A stretch of DNA of 12,133 bases from Pseudomonadota bacterium (GCA_021797365.1 JAJZZU010000044.1:1-12133), one strand, 5' to 3'; counted from the stretch's first letter, positions 1-8,152 are shown. Made by a program: numbers and translations. The notes: generated by a model from the sequence alone, not told the origin.

Positions 1-1
1 G

Positions 2-307
2 GCGAGTGCCGCCGCAGGGGTGAGCTTCGCGCAGGTCCCCGGTGCCGATGAGGCGGTCATCCTCCCGATTCAGGCGGCAATGGTCATGGCCATTGCCCGC
101 GAGCACGGGGCCTCGGTCACAGAAGGTATTGTGGCGAAGTTTCTCTTGCCATATGCGAGTCTGACCGTGGGCCGCGTCGTCGTGGAATGGGTTGTGGGGT
201 GGTTGCCTGGCGCCGGCAACGCGGTGAATGCAGCGACAGCCGCCGCACTGACGGAAACCATAGGCTGGGCGGCCGATAAGTATTTTGGGTCTTTTGTTCG
301 CGCCTAG
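2..307 (+). CDS. DUF697-like protein, C-terminal fragment (5' end outside window)
   Basis: The reading frame is open from base 2 to a TAG at 305-307, so this is the last ~101 codons of a gene that begins upstream. A GTG at base 20 is in frame, but codons before it also read sensibly (Ala-rich), so I do not treat it as the true start. The peptide shows a 'PIQAAMVMAIAREHG' stretch, a hydrophobic middle, then 'LPGAGNAVNAATAAALTETIG'-like Gly/Ala/Thr-rich helices, and ends in 'KYFGSFVRA'. This pattern is known from the DUF697 (YcjF-type) membrane-associated domain, often found behind a small GTPase domain. The helices are amphipathic to hydrophobic, consistent with membrane contact. Whether a GTPase domain lies upstream cannot be seen. 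It is separated from cas6 by 126 bases and is probably not part of the CRISPR operon. Family assignment is by eye. Confidence 0.6.
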   Translation, partial: ASAAAGVSFAQVPGADEAVILPIQAAMVMAIAREHGASVTEGIVAKFLLPYASLTVGRVVVEWVVGWLPGAGNAVNAATAAALTETIGWAADKYFGSFVRA

Positions 308-366
308 GTATTACCGCGTACACCCATTCCTTTTAGAAGACATGAGGGAGCAGCATCCGGTGTTGC

Positions 367-397
367 TGGACAAACGCCACGACAGGAGTGCTACTAT
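367..397 (+). promoter_or_regulatory. Candidate promoter upstream of cas6 (extended -10)
   Basis: TGCTACTAT at 389-397 reads as an extended -10 (TGn followed by TACTAT, 4 of 6 to TATAAT). TGGACA at 367-372 matches TTGACA at 5 of 6, with a 19-base spacer, slightly long. A start near 404 would leave a ~30-base leader to the cas6 ATG at 434. It lies in the only non-coding gap upstream of the locus, so it is the natural place for the operon promoter. Weak sequence evidence only. Confidence 0.35.
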
Positions 398-433
398 TGG
401 GACAAATAAGAGCTGGCGATTTTCAAGGGATGC

Positions 434-1456
434 ATGCCTAGCAAGCCGCAAGAGGGGGGAGCCGGAGCGCGCGGTATGTGCCGGGATAATGAGCACACAG
501 ATAGTGCTCCCCCGGCCACGCCGCACCTAGCCGTTGGAAGTTACAAAATCGTCTTTCAGGCCCCGCAGGGCGCCCACTTCCCCGAGTATGCCGGATCGGC
601 GTGGCGGGGCGCCTTGGGCCATGCCCTCAAAAGGGCGCTGTGTATTACCCATGCCCCCGTCTGTAAAACATGCCTTTTGTATCACGCCTGTGGGTACGCC
701 TATGTGTTTGAAACGCCGCCCCCCGTTCATGCCGGCAAAATGCGCCGTTATGATGCCGTGCCCCACCCTTTTCTCCTCAATGTTGTCGAAGACCAACATG
801 TCGCACCCGGCGATACCTACCCGGTGGGGCTCACACTCGTGGGGCGCGCGAACGCGCACCTCGGATACCTGATCCACGCCCTGGCAGAGGCGGGGCGGCG
901 TGGTGTCGGTACAGGCCGGCAGCCCCTGATCCTAGAATACGTCGCGCAAAAAACGAGTGCAGAGTGCGATACGACGATCTACGCAGCCGGGGGAACCCTT
1001 GAGGCCCACGCACCGAGCGAATGGCCCTGCCCCCCGGTGCCCTCGCGGGTCCGTGTCTTGTTTGAGACACCCCTCCGCTTGCGCCGTCAAGAGACGTACC
1101 TCGGGCCCACAACTCTGGGATTTGCCGACCTCTTTGGGGCACTGCTGCGCCGGATCTCGATGCTGACCTACTTTCACAGCGACACGCCCCTTGTGACAGA
1201 CTTTGCAGGCCTGGCGCGCGCAGCAGAAGGCATAGGGTTTAGTAAGACCGAATTGGTCTGGCAAGACTGGACGCGGTACTCCAGTCGTCAGAAGACCTTG
1301 CTGGAGATGGGCGGCGTTATCGGTTCGGCGGACTTAGTCGGGCAGGATATCTTGCCGTTTTGGCCCTACCTCTGGCTGGGGCAGTGGGTGCACGCGGGAA
1401 AAGGTACAAGCATGGGCCTTGGGCGATATCGCCTGGAGAACGCGGCAAGCTTGTAA
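434..1456 (+). CDS. cas6: CRISPR pre-crRNA endoribonuclease, Cas6 RAMP family (PF10040/DUF2276 type)
   Basis: Predicted endoribonuclease that cuts pre-crRNA within repeats to supply crRNAs to the Cmr complex. The 340-residue product has the hallmarks of the large Cas6 subgroup. These are a 'YAGSAWRGALGHALKR' segment (residues 52-67), four cysteines C70, C77, C80 and C86 in a C-x6-C-x2-C-x5-C pattern, then VFETPPP (91-97) and PHPFLL (110-115). The C-terminus has a glycine-rich RAMP loop, GKGTSMGLGRYRL (322-334). The cysteines could bind a metal, which is inference. The start is uncertain. ATG 434 has AAGGG at 425-429 just upstream. ATG 476 (326 residues) has GGAG at 464-467 with a better 8-base spacer, and conserved sequence only begins near residue 31. 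It is first in the ancillary group, followed after 70 bases by a CARF gene. The catalytic residues cannot be named from sequence, since Cas6 active sites vary. Confidence 0.9.
   Translation: MPSKPQEGGAGARGMCRDNEHTDSAPPATPHLAVGSYKIVFQAPQGAHFPEYAGSAWRGALGHALKRALCITHAPVCKTCLLYHACGYAYVFETPPPVHAGKMRRYDAVPHPFLLNVVEDQHVAPGDTYPVGLTLVGRANAHLGYLIHALAEAGRRGVGTGRQPLILEYVAQKTSAECDTTIYAAGGTLEAHAPSEWPCPPVPSRVRVLFETPLRLRRQETYLGPTTLGFADLFGALLRRISMLTYFHSDTPLVTDFAGLARAAEGIGFSKTELVWQDWTRYSSRQKTLLEMGGVIGSADLVGQDILPFWPYLWLGQWVHAGKGTSMGLGRYRLENAASL
1422..1433. repeat. 12-bp perfect palindrome GGCGATATCGCC with a second half-site at 1491-1498
   Basis: GGCGATATCGCC at 1422-1433 is its own reverse complement. It lies inside the last codons of cas6 (Gly-Arg-Tyr-Arg region). 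The half-site GGCGATAT recurs at 1491-1498, in the gap before the CARF gene. It could be a chance product of GC-rich coding sequence or a binding site for a dimeric regulator. No protein is shown to bind it. Confidence 0.35.
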
Positions 1457-1460
1457 GCCC

Positions 1461-1489
1461 AGCGTATCAGTGCGAACGTCGGGTACGCT
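1461..1489. repeat. Inverted repeat AGCGTA-N17-TACGCT between cas6 and the CARF gene
   Basis: AGCGTA (1461-1466) is the reverse complement of TACGCT (1484-1489). Including one G-T pair and one C-G pair inward, an 8-bp stem with a 13-base loop is possible. It starts 4 bases after the cas6 stop. No run of T follows, so it is unlikely to be an intrinsic terminator. It is followed by TATATT (1496-1501), 5 of 6 to a -10 box, but no acceptable -35 is visible at the right distance. It could be an operator, an mRNA hairpin that sets relative expression, or chance. Confidence 0.4.
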
Positions 1490-1517
1490 AGGCGATATAT
1501 TCGGACTACAAAAGAGC

Positions 1518-1522
1518 GAGGG
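1518..1522 (+). promoter_or_regulatory. Ribosome binding site deciding the GTG 1527 start
   Basis: GAGGG at 1518-1522 sits 4 bases before GTG 1527. This supports GTG 1527 over the upstream in-frame ATG 1419, which would overlap cas6 by 38 bases and add residues with no family resemblance. Confidence 0.6.
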
Positions 1523-1526
1523 CACA

Positions 1527-2654
1527 GTGCCAGACATCAGGACCCGTAACGTATTGCTGTGTGTAACAGGACTCTCTCCCCAAGTGGTGACAGAGACGCT
1601 CTATGCGCTCGCTACACGGGATGTCCCATGGGTGCCAACCGAGATCCGGGTAATCACAACGATGCGTGGAGCCGATAATGTGCGGCTCAATCTCTTATCC
1701 GAAGAGCCGGGGTGGTTCCATCGGCTGCGCGCCGACTACCATTTGCCGCCGATCTCCTTCGACGCCAGTCAGGTGTACACGATCCCCGGGGCCGATGGTC
1801 GCCCTTTGGAGGATATCAGCACCGATGAGGACAATCGGCGGGCCGCAGACTTTATCGCAGATCAGGTCCGCGCGATTACGCTCGATCCCACCACGAGCCT
1901 TCATGCCTCCTTGGCAGGCGGACGAAAAACCATGGGCTATTACCTGGGTTATGCCCTGTCTTTGTTTGGCCGCCCCCAGGATCGCCTCTCCCATGTCCTG
2001 GTGTCGTCGCCCTATGAGTCATTATCCGAGTTCTACTACCCCACACCCTATGAGCGCGTGATTCACACCCGAGACTCCTCCCCGCAAGCCCTTGACTGTG
2101 CCAAGGCCACTATCCAGTTGAGCGAGATCCCATTCGTACGACTGCGTGAGGGGTTTTCCGAACGGCTCCTGAAAGATGGCGCACCCTTTACGGGGATTAT
2201 CGAAGCCGCCAATCGTGCGCTTGCGCCGCCCCTGTTAAGGATCCATAAGGCGACCCGACAGGTTATCGCGGATGGTTGTGTGGTTGACATGGGCCCCACA
2301 GAAATGGCTGTCCTGTTGTGGTTTGCGCAGCGGGTGCTGGAGAACAGACAACCGGTCGATTGGACCGAAGATACCGAGGTGGCGGAGTTTCTCTGTATAG
2401 CGCGAGACCTGATGGGGCCCAATAGCGGGGCCATGGAAAGGCTGGAAGCCGCAATACAGGTGTGCCAAAAAGACAGCGACCATAGAACGGCGTTGCGAGA
2501 CTACTTTCAACCGCACAAGTCGCGCCTTATGAAGGCCCTCACGAAGGCGCTAGGACCCGCGGCACGACGCTATGGACTAATCGGGGTAGGTTCCAGGGGC
2601 TACACCCAATATGAATTGCTGCTTGAGCCTGGGCAAATCGAGATTCTGGAATAG
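1527..2654 (+). CDS. csm6: CARF protein of the NE0113/TIGR02584 family ('ring nuclease Csm6'-type) with C-terminal winged-helix-like extension
   Basis: Predicted sensor of cyclic oligoadenylate. The N-terminal ~205 residues match the NE0113 (PF09623) CARF domain. There is a ligand-pocket strand-loop 'NVLLCVTGLSPQVVTETLYAL' (about residues 8-28), a VITT strand (43-46), and 'HASLAGGRKTMGYYLGYAL' (126-144) forming the second CARF motif. YPTP follows at 171-174 and IPFVRLR at 201-207. Databases often label this family a CRISPR ring nuclease Csm6, although it is not the CARF-HEPN Csm6. Residues ~208-375 are extra. They contain VVDMGPTEMAVLLWFAQR (252-269) and YFQPHKSRLMKALTKALG (326-343), then a beta-hairpin-like SRGYTQYELLLEP end, which resembles a winged helix. 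The GTG start is chosen from GAGGG at 1518-1522 and loss of cas6 overlap, giving 375 residues. The next gene starts 13 bases after its stop. It may degrade cOA, bind DNA in a cOA-dependent way, or both. Confidence 0.85.
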   Translation: MPDIRTRNVLLCVTGLSPQVVTETLYALATRDVPWVPTEIRVITTMRGADNVRLNLLSEEPGWFHRLRADYHLPPISFDASQVYTIPGADGRPLEDISTDEDNRRAADFIADQVRAITLDPTTSLHASLAGGRKTMGYYLGYALSLFGRPQDRLSHVLVSSPYESLSEFYYPTPYERVIHTRDSSPQALDCAKATIQLSEIPFVRLREGFSERLLKDGAPFTGIIEAANRALAPPLLRIHKATRQVIADGCVVDMGPTEMAVLLWFAQRVLENRQPVDWTEDTEVAEFLCIARDLMGPNSGAMERLEAAIQVCQKDSDHRTALRDYFQPHKSRLMKALTKALGPAARRYGLIGVGSRGYTQYELLLEPGQIEILE

Positions 2655-2658
2655 GGGG
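2653..2658 (+). promoter_or_regulatory. Ribosome binding site for csx1, overlapping the preceding stop
   Basis: AGGGGG at 2653-2658 overlaps the TAG stop of the upstream CARF gene and lies 9 bases before ATG 2668. It selects ATG 2668 over the in-frame ATG 2611 inside the upstream gene, and it suggests translational coupling. Confidence 0.5.
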
Positions 2659-2667
2659 CCCAATACG

Positions 2668-3873
2668 ATGACCACCCATACCCTTGTAAGCTTTTTGGGA
2701 AAAGGACAGAAAGATACTCGCTCGGGTTATCGCTTAGCGACGTATCGTTTTGCCGATGGCCAGCAACTGGAGACGCCGTTCTTTGGCATGGCGCTTGCCC
2801 GCCACATCAAACCTGATCGGCTTGTATTTTTAGGCACCAATAGCAGCATGTGGGATGCCTTAATAGAACATGTGAGCCACGATGGTCATGAGGATCTCCG
2901 CCTAGCTCTCATAGATGCGGTGACACGGGAATCTGTCGACCAGCCATTACTTGACACTGTCCAAGACGCTATTGGGACACTTCTCGATATACCAATCTCG
3001 TTAAGGCTCGTATCCTACGGACGAGAAGAACAGGACCAGCGAGACATCCTGTCTGTTATCGCAGACGCGGTACCTCGCGGAAAAGTGAGCTTTGATCTGA
3101 CGCATGCCTTCCGACACCTAGGAATGCTCGGCCTCGTCTCCGCGTTCTTTATCGAGCGCATCGGAAGAGTTGATATCCAAGGGCTATTTTATGGTGCGTT
3201 GGATATGACCACGGACGGCATCACTCCCGTGTTGCGTTTAGACGGATTGTTGGCAATACAAAGGTGGGTCGATGCACTCGACCGCTTTGATGTCACCGGC
3301 GATTATGGCGTTTTTGCTCTCCTGTTAATGCAGGACGGCGTACCTGCTGATAAGGCGCGTTGCTTAGAAGAGGCGGCTTTTCACGAACGAACATTCAACC
3401 TTGCGGATGCCGTGCGCAAGCTCGGCACTTTTGCGCCTGTCTTGGATTCTCCGCTCCCTGGGGCTAGCGGCCTTTTTCAGTCGAAGATCAAGGAGCGACT
3501 TGCATGGGTCAACGAGCCAAGCTTGGCTGAACGTCAGCGCAAACTGGCCTATATCTACCTCAAGCGGAGCGACTATGTGCGCGCCGCCGTGCTGGGCTGG
3601 GAGGCCCTAATCACCCGCGAATGCGAGAGTCGTGACCTAGACCCCCTGAACTACAAAGAGGGGCGAGAGCCCGCGGAGGAGGCGCTTGAAACCGACATAA
3701 AAAGTGGCGATGTGCGCGACTGGCGGCACGATGCCTACAGGATGCTGAAAACCTTGCGCAACGCGCTCGCACACGGAAATCCTCCTAAAGACAGAAGGTT
3801 TTCCCGTCCACTGCAATCGGCCGAGACCCTGCGGCAAGAACTCGAGAGCGCATTCAAGCGGCTAATAGGATGA
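2668..3873 (+). CDS. csx1: CARF-HEPN ribonuclease, Csx1 family (TIGR02221, formerly Csx2)
   Basis: Predicted cOA-activated, non-specific RNase that attacks host and invader transcripts once the Cmr complex meets its target. The 401-residue product starts with a CARF-type strand 'TLVSFLGKG' (5-13). It then shows ETPFFGMALARHIKPD (35-50), GTNSSMWDALIEH (56-68), the second CARF motif VSFDLTHAFRHLGMLGLVSAF (140-160) and FYGALD (174-179), all typical of TIGR02221. The helical C-terminal half holds the HEPN signature R364-N-A-L-A-H369 (R-x4-H, bases 3757-3774), so the nuclease site looks intact. ATG 2668 is chosen because family sequence begins there and a G-rich ribosome site precedes it. The gene sits between another CARF gene and cmr1. 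Its base composition looks lower in GC than the cmr genes: one 60-base line (2941-3000) has 28 G/C, against 41 in 7501-7560. Activator ring size (cA4 or cA6) cannot be read from sequence. Confidence 0.9.
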   Translation: MTTHTLVSFLGKGQKDTRSGYRLATYRFADGQQLETPFFGMALARHIKPDRLVFLGTNSSMWDALIEHVSHDGHEDLRLALIDAVTRESVDQPLLDTVQDAIGTLLDIPISLRLVSYGREEQDQRDILSVIADAVPRGKVSFDLTHAFRHLGMLGLVSAFFIERIGRVDIQGLFYGALDMTTDGITPVLRLDGLLAIQRWVDALDRFDVTGDYGVFALLLMQDGVPADKARCLEEAAFHERTFNLADAVRKLGTFAPVLDSPLPGASGLFQSKIKERLAWVNEPSLAERQRKLAYIYLKRSDYVRAAVLGWEALITRECESRDLDPLNYKEGREPAEEALETDIKSGDVRDWRHDAYRMLKTLRNALAHGNPPKDRRFSRPLQSAETLRQELESAFKRLIG

Positions 3874-3934
3874 TGAGCTTGCGAATACGTGACGGGAACG
3901 CCAAAGGACAGTCCGTGCAACGAGGGTCCAGATC

Positions 3935-5098
3935 ATGACCATGGAAATCAGAGAATTTACCGTGCGTTTCCTAACACCCGCTTTTCTCGGTAATGCCGAG
4001 CAAGTCGGCCAGTGGCGCACGCCACCGTTCAAGGCGCTGCTGCGGCAGTGGTGGCGGGTAGTGTATGCCGCCGATCACAAGTTCGCCGTCAATGTGGCAG
4101 AGATGCGGCGAGAAGAAGGCTTGTTGTTCGGTCACGCCTGGCTTGAAAACGACACCTTTGAACGCAACGGCCGAACAGTCACGACGGCGGCTCGTAAGAG
4201 TCTGGTGCGGATGCGGCTCGATTCGTGGGCTGAAGGCAAGCTAGGCGCAAGGGGATGGCCGCGGCTGGCTACCGTTGCGCATCCGGAGGTGAGCACCGCC
4301 GTTGGCGCAGACCTCTATCTCGGTTATGGTCCAGTAACTCTGCAGCGCGGTGAAAGACAACCCACGCTCAAGGCCAATGCTGCCATTCAGTCCGGCGAAT
4401 CCGCCACGCTCTCGCTCGCCATCCCCGATGAACATGCACCGCGCATCGAACGTGCGCTCGGTCTCATGGCTGGATACGGCACGCTCGGTGGCAGAAACCG
4501 CAATGGCTGGGGTTCATTTTCGCTCACGCCGCAGGAAGGTACACCCGCGCTGAACGGCGCGCCGCTGTTGCGGCCGTGGCAGGATGCCTTTGCGCTTGAT
4601 TGGCCGCACGCGATTGGACAGGAGACGCAGCCACTGATCTGGCACACCGAACCCTGCAGCGACTGGAGGGCACTGATGCGCGAACTGGCGATCATCAAGA
4701 TCGGACTGCGGACGCAATTCGTATTTCCGAATGTGAATCCGCCTCACCCAGAACCGTTGCCGCGGCACTGGCTTTCATACCCGATTACGCGGCACACGAC
4801 ACGAGCGTTTGGTCGCAATGCGCGGTTGCCCAACAGTTTGCGCTTTAAGGTTCGGCGCGCGCTCAACGATTCCAAGCAAGTCGTCGGCGTGATCTTTCAT
4901 ATGCCCTGCCTGCCGCCACGCGAATTCAACCCGCAATCAAAGGCGCTCATCGCAGTATGGCAATCGGTGCACGCCTTGCTCGACGAACTCGCCAAACCCG
5001 TCAACTCCCGTAGCTATGGTTCGGTCAGCGATGCGGATAGGCGCGCTAAGCTCAAACCACAGCTCGACGCCGTCACACTGAAACGAATCCCGGAGTAG
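3935..5098 (+). CDS. cmr1: Type III-B CRISPR RAMP protein Cmr1
   Basis: Cmr1 is a Cas7-like subunit at the 3'-crRNA end of the Cmr complex, helping to hold the guide and target RNA. The 387-residue product opens with a RAMP strand 'IREFTVRFLTPAFLGNA' (5-21). RTPPFKALLRQWWRVVYA follows (28-45), matching the family's 'kG.lRfWwR' block, and then the glycine-rich loop YGTLGGRNRNGWGSF (181-195). The C-terminal half appears to be a second RAMP fold but is less distinctive. The start at ATG 3935 is supported by GAGGG at 3922-3926, 8 bases upstream. A second ATG lies two codons later at 3941. It is first in the cmr block, 61 bases after csx1 and 3 bases before cas10. Length is in the usual range for bacterial Cmr1. 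No damage is seen. Confidence 0.9.
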   Translation: MTMEIREFTVRFLTPAFLGNAEQVGQWRTPPFKALLRQWWRVVYAADHKFAVNVAEMRREEGLLFGHAWLENDTFERNGRTVTTAARKSLVRMRLDSWAEGKLGARGWPRLATVAHPEVSTAVGADLYLGYGPVTLQRGERQPTLKANAAIQSGESATLSLAIPDEHAPRIERALGLMAGYGTLGGRNRNGWGSFSLTPQEGTPALNGAPLLRPWQDAFALDWPHAIGQETQPLIWHTEPCSDWRALMRELAIIKIGLRTQFVFPNVNPPHPEPLPRHWLSYPITRHTTRAFGRNARLPNSLRFKVRRALNDSKQVVGVIFHMPCLPPREFNPQSKALIAVWQSVHALLDELAKPVNSRSYGSVSDADRRAKLKPQLDAVTLKRIPE

Positions 5099-5101
5099 GG
5101 C

Positions 5102-8100
5102 ATGGCCGACGATCTAATCTGGCAAACCAAACTCGCTGCCCGTCTCCACGATCCGGCGGAGAAGGCGCTGGTGCTGCTGCGCGACCCAGCCGGTCACGAG
5201 GACGGCACGTCCCGCGCGCTCACCCGACTGTCGGGCCTGGGTGAAGTACAAGCTGACAACATTGATCCGGACAACGACGAAGTGCTGTCCACGGTGATTT
5301 TCCGAAAAGGGTTGCCGGTAAACGTCTATAAACTCGTGCAACGCGCCGACTGGTGGGCAGCAGCGGCGGACCGTCCCCAGTGGCCGATGCAGGAGAACAC
5401 GGTTACCACCAAAAAAGGTGAGCAGAAAACCTTTTCTGTCGCACCGTGGGCGCAGGTACGCTGGGCGAGCAAACCGGTCGTTATTCATCCCCTGACAGGA
5501 GAAACGTATGATCTCGGTGAGTATGGCGGATTAAGTGACACCGACTTTAAGGACATAAAACGCCGGAGCTTCAATCATTTCTCGGCCCTACTGAAACAGC
5601 TAGGGGCGCAAGGCGACACCGCGCAAGACTTGCGAAAAACATTGCTGACCTACTGGCGATTCAGCCCCGACCTCATCGAAGACAATGACTTCGGCAAACT
5701 GGGCGCACTGTGGCGACTGCTGCCCGCAGACACCCGTATTCCCGATCATTCAATCTGGGATCACCTGGACCTCACCTCGGCCTTCGCAGGTGCATTTGCC
5801 GCCGACCCTGATGGTGAGGCTGCGCTGCTGGCGTTGTCCATAGGCCCGGTGCAGGGGTTCATTGCGACGGCACGCACCACATCCGACCTATGGGCAGGAT
5901 CGCATCTGCTCTCGCGGCTGGCGTGGGAGGCAATGAAGCCGGTGTGTGAAGTGCTCGGCCCGGATGCGATTCTCTTCCCGCGTCTGCGCGGTATTTCGCA
6001 GGTGGATATCTGGCTGCGTGATGAGATGGATCTGCCCGATGAACTATTCGAGTGCTGCGACTGGATGCAGGGCGGTACCGACGCGAACCTGCTGTTCTCT
6101 GCCGCGCTGCCGAATCGTTTCGTTGCCATTGTACCTGCAAACCAAGCACGCGCGATTGCCGAGCAGGTGACGGCGGCGGTGCGCGGTTGGCTGAAGGCGC
6201 TGGGTGATGACGTGGTGATGCGCCTTCTGCACGAGGCGGGCTATGACAAGGAAACCACTACCACTCCCTATGAACAGATGAAGGCACAACTCGCAGGCTT
6301 TCCTGAAGTGCATTGGGCCGCCGTGCCGTTTTCGCTCATCAAACCTCGCAACAAGGCCAAACAGAGCGATCTCGATACGAGTGCACTGTCGGACGCTATG
6401 GCACCGTTCTTTGGTGTCGAAGCTGGGAAAGCCTGCGGGTTTCTCGACACGCCTACATGGCAGATTCTTGCACAGGAAATCGACTGGAACGACAACACCA
6501 CATTCTTTGCGCCTAACCCCGGCGTGCTCTACCCGGCGGTTTACGACCTCGCCGAGCGTGTTATGGCGGCAGCGAAAAGTACGCGGGCGTTCGACCAGAG
6601 CGAGCAAAAAGGCTGGCGCTGTTCGCTCACCGGAGAAACCGAGTGGCTGACAACCGACAAAGACCAGCTTTGCATCCCTGCAGGCAAGCGCAGGAGTCGC
6701 AAGGACATTAGGTTCAAGGAGGGCGAGCATGTCGAAACGCTCTGGACGAAAATCGCCGACGAGAAACCTTCATGGGCCAAGAAGGGCGAGCACCTCGGCG
6801 CGCTGCCTGCGATCAAACGCCTGTGGCCAACGATCTTCGCGGAGCAAGTTGGTAAGGCGCTCAACCCAAAAGATGACGGCGCAGCGAAAGCCATCGGACG
6901 CTTTGTCGTGTCCACGCACACCATGGCGCTGGCTCGGAATCTTGAATCACTCAATAGACAATTGTCCAAATCGAATGCGCAAGATCGACTCAAAGGTCTC
7001 GTATTAGACGACGACCGAGCGCCCGCCTTGCCGCGATCACTCGCCAACTTGCGCAGTTCGCTCGCGGCGCGAATTCCCGCCGCTCTGGACCGCCTACGGG
7101 AATCCGAAGAGCACAACGACGAAGAACGGCTTCATCGGCTTGAGTCCGAAGTTAAAGGGCTGCTCGGTCATAAACCTGAAACTTACTACGCCCTGCTGAT
7201 GATGGACGGCGACCACATGGGCCGCATTCTCTCGGGCGACGAGAAGACTTGCATCTCATACCGCGAGAGCTTTCATCCGCAGATACAACAGGGTTTCGAT
7301 GAATGCGCCTGCAAACAGGAGCTTATCCGCGATTATGGCGCCCAAAAACGCCCGATCTCGCCCAATCGACATCTCGCCATTTCCGGCGCGCTCAATGACT
7401 TTTCCCAAACCGTGGTGCGCCATGTCGTCGAGAACGAGCATCTGGGCCGCGTCATTTACGCAGGGGGCGACGACGCACTCGCCATGCTACCGGTAGCCGA
7501 CCTGCTGCCCACCATGCGGCGCCTGCGCCATGCCTACAGCGGTATGGTGCCGGAGGATGAGTCGGTCGATTGGGGCGAGCTGCGCAAGCGCGACAAGCTG
7601 GTCTGCAAGGGAGGGTTTGCGTATCTCAACGGCCGCCTGATGCGCATGATGGGCAAGCAGGCTACCGCATCCGCCGGTGCAGTCATCGCCCATCACCAGG
7701 CGCCGCTCGGCGTAGTATTACGCGAGCTTCGGGCAGCGGAAAAGCGCGCCAAGGCCGAGGGTGGGCGCGATGCGTTCTCCATCACCGTTATCAAGCGTTC
7801 CGGCGGCGCGCTTTGCGTCACTGAAAAATGGGGCGAGCCGGTGATGTTGCTCGACGATCTGCGCGCCTTTCTCGCAGATGAAAGCACGTCGCGCCGCGCC
7901 GTCTATCATAGCCTGGAATGGCTGACCGATCTGCCGGACCCGAAAGGCAAACCCGAGATGCTCGAATCGCTGCTCGCCTTCCAGCTCGCACGGCAATCCG
8001 CCGGTGAGCCCAAAGCGCAAGCGCCTGGCCTCGCCAAACGGCTTGCTACGCTCGCGGCGACGCAACAAAAAGACAGCCTCAAATGGCTGGAACACTTCCT

Positions 8101-8148
8101 CACCGTGGCCGAGTTCCTGGCCCGGGAAACCCGCAGCGGAGAGATCGA

Positions 8149-8152
<4 letters not shown>
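5102..8152 (+). CDS. cas10: Type III-B large subunit Cas10/Cmr2, HD nuclease and cOA synthetase
   Basis: The signature subunit of type III systems: target RNA binding activates its palm domain to make cOA from ATP and, where active, its HD domain to cut DNA. The 1016 residues begin with an HD region holding H16-D17 (LHDPAEKAL), H32 (GHEDGTSRAL) and D83 (QRADWWAAAADRP). The first palm domain shows GPVQGFI (248-254) and DLWAGSHLLS (262-271). C507 and C524 flank a CSLTGE block, half of a possible zinc site. The second palm has MDGDHMG (701-707, D702 and D704) and the catalytic GGDD (788-791, bases 7463-7474) in a YAGGDDALAM context. Both enzymatic centres therefore look intact. A helical C-terminal domain follows. 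The start is ATG 5102, 3 bases after cmr1, with GGAG at 5092-5095. The stop overlaps the cmr3 ATG in an ATGA. Confidence 0.96.

Noticed and set aside
359..378. Weak stem GGTGTT / AACGCC upstream of cas6
   Set aside because: It is only 6 bp with one G-T pair and an 8-base loop, with no T-run after it. It is not supportable as a terminator for the upstream gene.
285..530. 81-residue plus-strand frame across the gap before cas6
   Set aside because: It overlaps the end of the DUF697-like gene and the start of cas6, has no ribosome site of note and no family resemblance.
1419..1526. N-terminal extension of the NE0113-type CARF gene from ATG 1419
   Set aside because: It overlaps cas6, adds 36 residues unlike the family, and a ribosome site points to GTG 1527.
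2496..2516. R-x5-H in the CARF protein tail as a HEPN nuclease motif
   Set aside because: It fits only the loosest form of the motif and sits in a segment that looks like a winged helix, so I do not call it a nuclease.
3906..3914. Short palindrome GGACAGTCC before cmr1
   Set aside because: Nine bases with a one-base centre are expected by chance, and no -10/-35 pair could be built around it.
6044..6730. 228-residue open frame on the minus strand opposite cas10
   Set aside because: It is antisense to conserved Cas10 sequence and shows no domain pattern.
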